A stretch of DNA of 64,000 nucleotides from Portunus trituberculatus (lineage: Eukaryota > Arthropoda > Malacostraca > Decapoda > Portunidae), in assembly GCF_017591435.1 (NCBI RefSeq), contig NC_059289.1:19673344-19737343 (forward strand), read 5' to 3'. Position numbers and translations under genes: made by a program. Positions within the stretch are counted from its first letter, which is position 1, and each line of letters starts with the position of its first letter. Below, piece by piece: positions 17,512 to 28,817 of the stretch. Below the pieces are notes generated by a model. The model searched no databases. It saw only the letters and a program-made list of their open reading frames with translations, and was not told the DNA's origin.

Positions 17512-17535
17512 GTGAGTGTTCCTGGCACGCAGGTC

Positions 17536-17741
17536 TGGACCATATTCTGAAACATTTTAACATTAAAAAGGTTCTTGAAAAAGCATAGGTTTTTAAGTGT
17601 CTTCGTATGGTTCTAGTGACAGATTCGCAAGATTTCTACATTATTAACTGGAGAAGTGCTCTTTATAACATGGCCTACCATTAATGTGGCCTTGGAATAT
17701 AGTCATGATGAGAGAACGAAGCGTTTCTGAATACAGGCCTA
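17536..17741. mobile_element. MITE with TATTCWGAAAC terminal inverted repeats
   Basis: The left end 'ccatattctgaaac' and right end 'gtttctgaatacagg' are inverted copies around about 200 bp of non-coding DNA. The right half ('tagtcatgatgagagaac') recurs in diverged form at about 27240-27310 and 3415-3470, so it is a dispersed family. The superfamily cannot be assigned and no clear target duplication was found. Confidence 0.55.
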
Positions 17742-17918
17742 TATATCACATCTGACTCCGCTACACCACGCCAGTACCTCCCCTGCCCCCCGTCATATTG
17801 CACCAGTACCTTTCCCTGTCCCAGCCACTACCATCCACTACCTACTACTATGCCTTCCCACGCCCCTTTCTGTAGTCTCTCGACCTGCGATGACAGTGAA
17901 AGTCGGGAAGAGTATGGC

Positions 17919-18038
<120 letters not shown>

Positions 18039-18092
18039 GTCAGCGTCACGGTTCGAGGATTAGAGGACAGTGACCCTCTCTGGGGCATCTTT

Positions 18093-18096
<4 letters not shown>

Positions 18097-18175
<79 letters not shown>
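18097..18175. repeat. (CT)n-(CA)n compound microsatellite
   Basis: CT run to about 18147, then CA run to 18175, ending exactly at the head of SINE 2. Confidence 0.97.
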
Positions 18176-18177
<2 letters not shown>

Positions 18178-18459
18178 TAGCTCAGTGGTTAGAACGCTGG
18201 GTTCACAAGTCAGAGGACCGGAGTTCGATTCCCCGGCCGGGTGGAGATATTTGGATGTGTCTCCTTTCACGTGTAGCCCCTGTTCACCTAGCAGTGAGTA
18301 GGTACGAGATGTAAATCGAGGAGTTGTGACCTTTTGTCCCGGTGTGTGATGTGTGCCTGGTCTCAGGCCTATCCAAAGATTGGAAATAATGAGCTCTGAG
18401 CTCGCTCCGTAGGGTAACGTTTGGCTGTCTCGTCAGAGACTGCAGCAGATCAAACAGTG

Positions 18460-18461
<2 letters not shown>
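18176..18461 (+). mobile_element. tRNA-derived SINE, copy 2 (different head)
   Basis: Head with A box TAGCTCAGTGG (18178-18188) and B box AGTTCGATTCC (18222-18232). The anticodon loop TTCACAA again shows CAC, but the stem pairs imperfectly. The head differs clearly from SINEs 1 and 3, while the body shares the central block 'cctgttcacctagcag' plus the 'gagctctgagctcgctccgta' region (about 18389-18409). It is followed by (AC)n 18462-18523 and preceded by (CA)n. Confidence 0.8.

Positions 18462-18523
<62 letters not shown>
18462..18523. repeat. (AC)n microsatellite at SINE 2 tail
   Basis: Pure AC run beginning at the SINE end. Confidence 0.97.
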
Positions 18524-18525
<2 letters not shown>

Positions 18526-18817
18526 CCTCTATTCTCTTGTTTTCATTGTCTGTTTCTCTGTATCTCAATCAGCTGCACTCGTCAGGATGAACTAGGAACA
18601 TAACGTCAGTTCTATCATTCAGTGAAAGCATATTTATCGCCTTCCTCCTCCTCCCCCTCCCGTAAGCTCATGGTGTAATAACAAACAGCAACGGCCCACG
18701 AGCTCCCCCCGAGCGTCGCCATTCAACAGTTGGGCCTTGTTCCTCGCTCCGTAGTTTCTGCTAAAAGTCTCCCACACTCCACACACCACCACGAAAAAGT
18801 AACCATGTTAAGCGCAA

Positions 18818-19554
<737 letters not shown>

Positions 19555-19648
<94 letters not shown>
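19555..19648. repeat. (CA)n microsatellite before SINE 3
   Basis: Pure CA run of about 47 units ending at the SINE head. Confidence 0.98.
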
Positions 19649-19649
<1 letters not shown>

Positions 19650-19929
19650 GCGTAGTGTAGTGGTTAGCACGCTCGACTCACAATCGAGAAGGCTGGGTTT
19701 GAGTCCCGGAAGCGGCGAGGCAATGGGCAAGCCTCTTAATGTATGGCCCCTGTTCACCTAGCAGCAAATAGGTACGGGATGTAACTCGAGGGGTTATGGC
19801 CTCGCTTTCCCATTGTGTGTTGTATGATGTGGTCTCAGTCCTACCCGAATATCGGTCTATGAGCTCTGAGCTCGCTCCGTAATGGGGAAGACTGGCTGGG
19901 TGACCAGCAGACGACCGAGGTGAATTACA
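19649..19929 (+). mobile_element. tRNA-derived SINE, copy 3
   Basis: Close relative of SINE 1. A box TAGTGTAGTGG (19653-19663), B box GGTTTGAGTCC (19696-19706), the same CAC anticodon arm, the same body and the same 'gaggtgaatta' tail. After the tail comes a (GC)n run and 45 bp of other sequence before the next (CA)n at 19985. Confidence 0.85.
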
Positions 19930-19982
19930 TGGGCGCGCGCGCGCGCGCTCGGAAAGCATGACATCCTCCAAAGGAAGAGGGA

Positions 19983-20044
<62 letters not shown>
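19930..20044. repeat. (GC)n patch and (CA)n microsatellite
   Basis: A pure alternating GC run near 19932-19948, then (CA)n at 19985-20044. Both are alternating purine-pyrimidine tracts able in principle to form left-handed DNA. Confidence 0.9.
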
Positions 20045-20045
<1 letters not shown>

Positions 20046-20605
20046 GAACTATGTCACCCCACGGGAAGGAGCAAATCACCGGTAGTGTGGAAAGCCTCAT
20101 TCACAAGATACTCACTCCACTAGTCCACTCATTCGCTCGGCGAGGGAAACCGGAAAGAGATGTTGGGAGGCTGCTCTGTTATCGCAATACAAACCCGGAC
20201 CACAAGGGCGCCAGGGACCCAAACACGTTTCCTCGACATCACACATAATTAGTTTGCAGAGTAAGGCGAGCGAGGGAGCGACGCTAGTTCCCACAGAGGC
20301 GTCTTTGAGCACGGCGTTGCAGGTGCAGACTTATGCTGCAGAGTTGGGCAGACCATGCTCCGTCCCCTCCCTGCTCTCCCGGCCTCGCTCTGCCTTGACG
20401 ACCTCGTCTTCCACTCTACTAAGAATGCCCTATTTGTCTGTTTGTCTGCGTCTCTTCCTCGCTGTCTTTCCATAACAATGATGATCAGTGAGGAGATGCT
20501 GCCACTTTCCAGCAAGAAATGCTTTTTTGCCTTTGATGAAAGCAGCTAATATCAATTAATTCTGTCTATCAGACTTTACTAGTAGAGAGAGTAATCATTC
20601 AAGAG

Positions 20606-20609
<4 letters not shown>

Positions 20610-20686
<77 letters not shown>
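20610..20686. repeat. (CT)n microsatellite
   Basis: Pure CT run. Confidence 0.98.
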
Positions 20687-20691
<5 letters not shown>

Positions 20692-20951
20692 CAGAGTTCA
20701 TTGTAGGAGAACGTGTGTGTGGGAAGTTGGAAGGGGGGGAGGCGGAATGCATGCGTGAGCGCGCGTACTCTTATGATCGTTAGGATGTGCAACCTCAATC
20801 ATGACTACTATGACTACCACCGTCACCACCGCCACTATCCCCATCACCCACACCGCCACCAGTGCTATAACTACCATCACTACGCCGACACACCACACCG
20901 TCACTTTTAGTTTAGTAACACTTTCAGTGATAACCTTCACTCATGTCATTT

Positions 20952-20953
<2 letters not shown>

Positions 20954-21022
<69 letters not shown>
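20954..21022. repeat. (GT)n microsatellite
   Basis: Pure GT run. Confidence 0.98.
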
Positions 21023-21023
<1 letters not shown>

Positions 21024-21739
21024 CTGGGTAGGGATGGGGGGAAGCGGAGAGCGTTCCTTACCCCTCTTCTAATCATAGGATGTGAAAGTCTTGTGGATGC
21101 AGCAGGCCTGCCGCCCCGCTCTGCCTCATTCCACCATCTGGTACTGATAGCAGCGGTATCAGGCTGGCGGTATGTTCTGTCCCGGGCTATCCTCTGGGAT
21201 CTGTACACAGCCGCCATTGATTAAGTGTGGCACTAGAACGTAGAGTAGCAAATATTTCTTGTTAGTACATGAACGTAGTGCACGAGATGCATGCTAGGCC
21301 GTCACACAACATCAGGAACACCTGTGTTGCTCTAATGGCAGAGACTCTTGCAACGGCATATATCAAATGAATATATACAATCATAAATAAATTTCCGTCA
21401 TGGATGGGCGGCTCCCTTCCACCTCCAAATGAGCACCGCGCTTCTGTCCGGCCCTGTATGATTTGCTCAGCGCTGGCACTGCGAGGTTGCACAGGCTGCA
21501 CGAGGCCGCTGTCAGCGTGTGACCTATTGACCCGACTGTCATCAGAGCTAAGAATGTTCCCTGTAAATTGCCTACAATCATATGATGGAAAGGGATCGTA
21601 ACAACTTCTTAGCGACCAGCGCCGTGACTCATTTTCATGTTGCCCCGTGCAAGAACACGCTAAAGATTCCACGACACAGCTGTGTGTTCGTGCCAATTTT
21701 CATAAATCTCGGTTGGGGAGAAGTAAGATAATTTTCAAG

Positions 21740-21854
<115 letters not shown>

Positions 21855-22326
21855 TTCCGTATGTGGTGACCCGAGTGTGGATCGTGACTCCCTCACCGAG
21901 CGTCCATTGAGGACCCCATACTGAGCGTCCCTCGGAACGTGCCACCAACATCAACAGCAACTGAGTCTCCCAACATCTTCGGCAAGAGTGGATCACCTAT
22001 GACAGCCGCTCTCGGAGTCTGGCTGCGGCGTGATGAGTGTTTGCAACCTTCTGTAAGATTCGGCGTCTTTTGGCTGTTTTCATACACTCCGGCCAGAGTG
22101 TGTCCTTCAGAAACTTCCTGACACCAAAGTAACAAATTGATATCTTCACATAGCGGTACTCTGAAGACAAATAAGATCATTTTAGGCAAACTGACGAATA
22201 GGTTTTAAGACGGCAGTCACAGTACATCATATCCATAACAGCAAACGTAACATTGTCATATTTAAAACAATGAAAAGGAAATTGTTATGCTTTTTTTGGC
22301 CTATACATAACATGAGTTGGCATTAA

Positions 22327-22605
22327 TCATCTGCTTCTCCTATGTGAGGTTTGGATAGTCGACCTCTTAAATTTGGTCGGCCTCCGCCTCGGGTGGCGCT
22401 GCCAGATTTTTAGAATGACACCTAAGTAAAAGCTTCTGCCGTCCCATAGAGCTCTGATACCATTGTCTCCGAAGAAAGGGTGGATGGGGAGCATGTAGGT
22501 ATCCTCCGGCCACTCGGTGATTACTTGGAAAATGGTCAGTTCCCGCAGGGTCAAACTCATCATGTCCGCCAGTTTGTAACGAGCCCAGATATATGGGTAT
22601 TGTGG
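22327..22605 (-). pseudogene. Possible coding fragment, unknown protein
   Basis: A minus-strand open frame of about 90 codons ending at a TGA. It contains stretches with ordinary protein composition: LADMMSLTLRELTIFQVIT, WPEDTYMLPIHPFFGDNG and IRALWDGRSFYLGVIL. Codon choice looks less random than in neighbouring ORFs, and the frame continues upstream of the first Met to about 22605. I do not recognise the family. After the RRRPTK segment the sequence turns basic and may be non-coding. It could be a last exon, a processed pseudogene fragment or chance. Confidence 0.25.
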
Positions 22606-22823
22606 CAGCTACCACGCCCTGACACCACCTACTCCAGCACAAGCATCTGGGTGCCGCGTGGCTCTCGCAGCAATACTTACCAAAAACACACACACACATA
22701 CACACATAGTTTCGAAAGAAGCCCAGGTGACACAGGACTCGTACTACCCAACATGGCGGTGCATGTGCGTGTGTGAACTAACGGGGACGGTGAGAGTGGA
22801 GATCCTTTCCCTTTCCTCCAACG

Positions 22824-23018
22824 CCTCCCTCCCTCCCTCCTTCTCTCCTTCCTTCCTTCCTTCCTTCCTCCCTCCCTCCCTCCCTCCCTCCCTCCCTCCC
22901 TCCTCTCTCCTCTTCCTCCTCCTTCTCCTCCTTCTCTTCCTCCTCCTTCTCCTCCTCCTCCTCCTCCTCGTCGTCGTCGTTCTCCTTCCCTCCTCCGTCC
23001 TCCTCCTCCTCCTCCTCC
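22824..23018. repeat. Imperfect CCTT/CTCC/CCT polypyrimidine tract
   Basis: Almost pure pyrimidine for about 195 bp, mixing tetra- and trinucleotide motifs with a short CGT block. Confidence 0.92.
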
Positions 23019-23182
23019 AAGAATATAAAAGTTTCATGGAAATTAAGAAAGGTCCTCACCACCACCAGATCGGGGTCACGTGCTTCTACTTGGCACGTTA
23101 TAATAATCTCTCTATACAAGATTGACTACTTGCAGTATTTTCTCTCTTACTTTTCCTTATTATCATTATTATTATCATTATT

Positions 23183-23237
23183 AGTAGTAGTAGTGGTAGT
23201 AGTAGTAGTAATAGTAGTAGTAGTAGTAGTTGTTGTT

Positions 23238-23282
<45 letters not shown>

Positions 23283-23283
23283 A
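23183..23283. repeat. (AGT)n trinucleotide tract
   Basis: Imperfect AGT repeat with small TTG interruptions. Poly-Val and poly-Thr frames are artefacts. Confidence 0.95.
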
Positions 23284-24492
23284 TAGCAACACAACCACCA
23301 CCACCACCAACAGACTCGATAATAATCTTACAAATCCCAATCACAGTAGCCTCTGTAACGCCTAAAAAGTTCATTGACTTTCACTGCACGAGTCGCCGAG
23401 CCGCCCAGTGAATGAGTCAGGAGGGAGGGGTCGGGTAGGGGGAGAAAGGTCGCCACCCAATACATGGAGGCTGACGCACCGCAGCTGTCAGCAGCTCCCC
23501 TCACTGTAACTTCAGATGGTATCAATATCTCGCCAAAAGTCCCGTCAAAGAAATATCTGGAGAAAATTTGTGACTGATGCTATTTTTTTAATAAATCGAG
23601 GAGAGTTGAATGGCGGGGATGCAGCGTGGCACCTGGTGAGTCAACGCGTCCCCTTTTAGCATCACCACCATCACCGTTTGGGAAGGAGACAGTCGCTATT
23701 TGCATTAGCACTTTCATTGTGAAGGAAGGGAAAGTTGAGTGAGATAAGCGTGTGGTGTGATAGACGGGTGGACGAGGGCAAAGGCATCGCTGGGGCTGGA
23801 TGAAGTGACGGTTTGAATCCCATCAAGTATAATCTATTATAGATTGTATTAGGATGAAAGAAAATTATTATAAGTATGAAGTATATAAGTGATACGCGGA
23901 GGAGCTGGCCGCCACTCACCGCGAAGAAGCCGCTGCACGCTGCCTAGAGGTAGCAATGTGATGTTTAGTTAACATGTCATTAATCTGGACTGAATACATG
24001 GTATTTCATAGTCTGTGATAATGGCACTTCATGTGAGCGAAAATCAATGCTTCCATACATTGTCCATGGGGAGGCAGGGTGTTGACCCCAAGCAGGAGAT
24101 GAGACAGATACCATCACCACGTCGGTGCTGGTGACCTGAATCACTGCCTTACTGGGACTAGACGACGCAGTGGACAAGGAAATGCTCTCTCTTTTTTTCA
24201 TTCTCGCCAGTTGGCGCCTCGAGAAGAGAGAAAAACAGCAGTGGTTGTATCATCAATCGCGGAGAGGACCTGATGTTCTCATTCATGAGATGGCCAAAAG
24301 TGGCCACGCCAGAGGAAAAGTAAATTATTGTTTGCAGAGCTGACTGCGGCAGGACGGGGATAGAGAACTGAAGATGGTACGATATGACAGACCACACAGA
24401 GGGCAGACTCCTCGCGAGGTGTTCCCTAGCGGTAAATATGTCCTCGTGTGCATTCTGCACTGCTGGCCCCTCCCTCACCAATTATTATAGAA

Positions 24493-24496
<4 letters not shown>

Positions 24497-24531
<35 letters not shown>
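24497..24531. repeat. (CT)n microsatellite
   Basis: Short pure CT run. Confidence 0.97.
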
Positions 24532-24534
<3 letters not shown>

Positions 24535-24966
24535 TCGTGGATTAAGACGGTCACGACAGACTGATTTGTGTAGTAATGTATGCTATGATTTGTGTAGTAA
24601 TGTATGCTATATTAGGTGCGGGACTTGTCGTATATTGTGAAAAATAAAACATGCACCAAGTATATATTTAATTTCATCTCAATTAACTTCATATGATTGC
24701 ACGAGGTAAAGTAAAGATTTGGAGAGAAAGAATGAGGAAACTGGAAGGAGGGAGAAGGAAAGGAGTGGAGGAGAGATGAGGGGAGAAGGGTGTGAGGGGA
24801 AGGAGGGAAAGACGAGGGATAGGTGGGTTAAAATTCCAGAGTGGAGTGAGGAAAGAGGATCGTTAAAGTACTGTGGTGGTGATGGTGGTGGTGGCGGCGG
24901 CGGTACGGTGGTGGTGGTGGTGACGTGTTTATGAGGGGCGATGTCCTGTCTCTTGCTTACGGGACA

Positions 24967-24968
<2 letters not shown>

Positions 24969-24999
<31 letters not shown>

Positions 25000-25010
25000 G
25001 AGGTCCAACA

Positions 25011-25056
<46 letters not shown>
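24969..25056. repeat. (GA)n and (CT)n pair
   Basis: GA run 24969-24998 and CT run 25014-25056 separated by 15 bp. As inverted complements they could form a hairpin. Confidence 0.95.
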
Positions 25057-25059
<3 letters not shown>

Positions 25060-25561
25060 GTATATGAGCCTTACTATTACTATTGCTATCATATTGCCTC
25101 CCCTGCACTTGTCATCATCAACACCTCAGCTTCAGACCACTGGCTACCACACATGATCACAAATTAGATGTGCGCAATCTCGTGGCACCTGATCGATTAA
25201 CTTCCCTATTGGTTGGGATGGATGAGAGAAAAGACAGCTCTGAGAAGATGTGCCGCTTTCTAAGCCTGGTGGTGATGACATGAAGGCCTTGGTGTGTGCA
25301 GGCGACAAGCACCATGGTGTATTCAGTGGTGGTAGCGTAGCGACGAAATGATGGCGGTGATCCAGCACAGAGGCGGTAATGATGAGGTTGTGATGGTAAA
25401 GCCTGGCAAAGAGAGCGGTTGTAGGTTATATTAATCTTTATCCGCGTCACATTGAAGTAACACAGAAACAGGAAGAACGGACAGCAGGAAATTTGCATGT
25501 ATAATTATAGTATACATTCTGAAGTTGAATCCTCCTTCTCTTTTTCCTCTTTCCCACGACA

Positions 25562-25586
25562 AGAGAGAGAGAGAGAGAGAGAGAGA
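25562..25586. repeat. (GA)n microsatellite
   Basis: Short pure GA run. Confidence 0.95.
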
Positions 25587-26446
25587 TGGGGGAAGGGGAA
25601 GAGAGCTGACTTCTTGAGGAGGCTTGCAGCAGCCAGTTCACGGCATCTGGGAAGCAATACTGTAGCTATTGTCTTTATTTTCTCTCCAATGTGCAACCGT
25701 CTTTCCTCGAGTGTGCCCTTTTTGGTTCATGTGCTTGTCTGCTTCTTACGCTCGGGAAATATGCTGTGCAGTGAAAGACAAAATGGTTGTTGCGGCACGA
25801 CCACCAGATGGATGCGTCGTCTTTATAGTAAAGTTGGGTCATGCCACCACCGTCTCTTCCTCCTCTTCCTGCTCCTCCTCCTCCCTTTGTCAATAAACAA
25901 GAGAGACGCGCCCAATGAGTATAGATCACCTTTGCTTTTTGTGTGATTTTAGTTCTCCCGTTATCCAAGAAATTAGTTTACGAAGCGTTAACAGTTATTA
26001 ATGATGAGTTTACTTTATCATGACGCCAATTCACGACCTGACTGCAATAAACGGTCTGCATCAGTAACATCTCATTTACATGCGCGATTGAATCTTTCAA
26101 AGGTCGTTTCTTGCGTCTCAACATGAGAGTTGCGATAGAAATAGAATGCATGATGACTTAGATGTTTTTGTTTTTTTTTCAGTTGGTTATTAAGAGAAAA
26201 CTTTACTTCCACTATTTGTTTATGTGCATCCACCTCTATGGATATCTTCAATCGAAATAAAAAAAAAATGTAAATAGTTTTTAAAATCTATGGTATAGCG
26301 ACCGTACTGTAAACATATAGCACGCCTGCTGGTTGCCAATCCACGGCGGAGGTGCAGTCGGCACGGCGCTAGCCAAAGGAACTGTGACGTGTGCCGCACA
26401 TCAACCATATCAGGCATAACACCAAGTCGCCTTTCAAAGTTCAGTT

Positions 26447-26644
26447 ACACACACACACACACACACACACAGAAAAAGGTCAGGTGAAAAGAAGAAAAGG
26501 GTACATCATCCCTTCAACTTCTCCTCCTCACCTATGAATGACTCGCTTGTATAGATAATCAGAGAATGACTGGTGGTGGTGCTGGTGGTGGTGGTGAAGA
26601 GAGTTCAAGAGAAAATATTGTTTCATAACCAATGAAAACGTCAG

Positions 26645-26682
<38 letters not shown>
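26447..26682. repeat. Two short (AC)n runs
   Basis: AC runs at 26447-26471 and 26651-26682 with a (GGT)n patch near 26571-26595 between them. Confidence 0.93.
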
Positions 26683-26683
<1 letters not shown>

Positions 26684-26950
26684 ATAATGCAGGAGTACAC
26701 CAAGGAAGCCATTTTATCAAGCTGCCATCACTTCTGTACTTAGCATGACGCTTTTACCACAGTCCATGTTTGAGTCATCACTCAACTCAGCTCCTGCGAA
26801 ATTTAAACATATCTGATCACAACTGCTTATATTGCTCCACTTATTTTGACCTCGCTTCCATATTTCATCCCATCTACACTAAGCTCGGGATCATTTTTCT
26901 TTTCTTATCCCTCCAATGGAACACAACCAACTGCCCTCTCAGTACTAGAA

Positions 26951-26977
26951 GTGTGTGTGTGTGTGTGTGTGTGTGTG
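26951..26977. repeat. (GT)n microsatellite
   Basis: Short pure GT run. Confidence 0.96.
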
Positions 26978-27239
26978 GTATTATGTCATCTGCCTTTACT
27001 AGATCTGACCACCGGCATGCGAAAAAGAAGCGGAGAAACCAAGAGGAAGGGAAAAGATTCAGAGGAAGACAAATCTAAATGGAAGGATGGAAGTGAGGAC
27101 CATTCTCTTAAACCATTATGCACCTTACCTCCACTACCTTCGAAAGAATCTCATTGAAGTAACATGGATTCTATACGGTTCCATTGGCATATTAACAAGA
27201 TTCCTATATTATTAACAGGAGAAACAATCTTGTGAATCT

Positions 27240-27310
27240 GGCTGATTATTTTTGTGGCCTTTGAAAATAGTCACGATAAGAAAACAGTGTTTCAGAATAT
27301 GAGCCTGAGA
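27240..27310. mobile_element. MITE remnant, right half
   Basis: The block 'tgtggcctttgaaaatagtc' and the end 'gtttcagaatatgagcct' match the right half of the MITE at 17536-17741. A left terminal repeat is not visible. Confidence 0.4.
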
Positions 27311-27867
27311 GAGACGCGATGCAGCTAGTAGATCTGGGGCGGGATTCATTAAACATTTACGTATTTCGTAAATCCTTAAGAAGTCCGTATCTATGCTAAG
27401 AGCTATTCACTAAACACGCACGTACCTCAAAAGTTAAGTACTCTCTCGGCATCCCGAAGGTTTCGTAATTCGGACCTATGAGCGCCTTTTCTCTATACTA
27501 CACAATCCCAGAGGTAAATACCGACGAAGCCAGAGATTAGAAGAAGAAGTAGATTGAAAAAATAGCTGCAGATGACATGAGGGGCCTGAGAAGTGATGAG
27601 AGACTCTATATATGAAAATACTATTGTATTAGCACATGATAGTAGCAGCTGAAAAGGAAGGGCGAGAGAGTGAAATGTGTAGGAATATCATATGACAGTG
27701 GCCTTAGGAAAGATGGAGATTGAGATATATGTAGCTACTAGTACAGTGAATCTAGAAAGATGCTCAATGATAATGCTAATACTTTTTTTGGTGATTTTTG
27801 GTGATAATGTGTACAGTGTAAAGCAATGATCTGGGAGGTGTGAGTGCCTGGCAGTGGCGTACATGAA

Positions 27868-28046
27868 AAGAGAGAGAGAGAGAGAGAGAGGGAAAGAGGG
27901 TACGGCACAAAGAAAACAAAGAAGGAAAGCGGAGAACATCTAAGTAGAAAGCAAGCTGAGGATTGGTGCGGAAAGGAAGAAGAGGAAAAGGAGGAAGAAA
28001 GAGATGCAGGATATGACTGAATAATTTTCCGTGGCAGACTCTTCCT

Positions 28047-28107
<61 letters not shown>
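27868..28107. repeat. (GA)n and (CT)n runs
   Basis: GA run 27868-27891 and longer CT run 28052-28107, inverted complements about 160 bp apart. Confidence 0.95.
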
Positions 28108-28109
<2 letters not shown>

Positions 28110-28284
28110 GCTTCCACCCATTATAATTTTAAAATAAAATTGAAAATAGGAGGAATATTGCTGGAAAGAGTCTTAGTAATAATCATTGACTATACCCTTA
28201 TGTATAATATGTAAAGTAATTGGTTTTTCACGTCATCACTTAGAAAGCCAAGCCTCAAATGTTTCTTTTTTCCTTAAAAAAATC

Positions 28285-28396
28285 CAATTACATCAACCAT
28301 CTCGTCGGACGACAATTACATCAACCATCTCGTCGGACGACAATTACATCAACCATCTCGTCGGACGACAATTACATCAACCATCTCGTCGGACGA
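28285..28396. repeat. 28-bp minisatellite, 4 perfect copies
   Basis: Four identical head-to-tail units of 28 bp, each starting CAATTACATCAACC and ending CGTCGGACGA. Each unit ends with a short palindrome TCGTCGGACGA. An open frame passes through, but no protein is recognised. Confidence 0.95.
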
Positions 28397-28817
28397 CTTC
28401 ATCTATCTTGATTGTTTACGTTTTGATGCAGCAACTACCGAGCCAAACTGCTCTCCGGCTGAAAATCCCCTCCTTTCAGTTGGCTATAAGCATGGATGGG
28501 AAAATGTCCTATGTAAATCCCTTTTAGCAGTAAAGAGGATGTAGAGAAGGCATGCGTGGCACAACTCCGTCCTTCACGTTCCCTCTCTCTGCCTTCTACC
28601 CTCCTCCCTCAAATCTCCCGCCCCTCGGAGTCTCCCAGGACCAAGACAGAACAGAAATCTGACTCCACAGGCTACATGTCAGGCGTCTCCCCGGCACAGT
28701 GCTTCTTTTCCCCACCCCGTCCTTGCTTAACCCCACTGTATAATAACTCTTGTCACCACTACCATCACCACCACCATTATGACAACCACAGATGCCTTCA
28801 GTACACATTAATGATTT

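Larger units (their letters stand above)
23284..28051. other. Mostly unique sequence with short microsatellites
   Basis: No gene supported. ORFs at 24158-24481 minus and 26220-26417 minus have no recognisable domain. It includes short GA, CT, AC and GT runs (listed separately) and the MITE-like remnant at about 27240-27310. At 27340-27420 the motif 'gattcattaaac' recurs as 'ctattcactaaac', typical of some MITE ends, but no second terminus was found. Confidence 0.45.

Noticed and set aside
21893..22189. 98-codon minus ORF
   Set aside because: Ordinary composition, but no motif, no splice support and no continuation; not distinguishable from chance.
28285..28396. CRISPR-like array
   Set aside because: The four units are directly abutting with no spacers, in a eukaryotic genome; it is a minisatellite.
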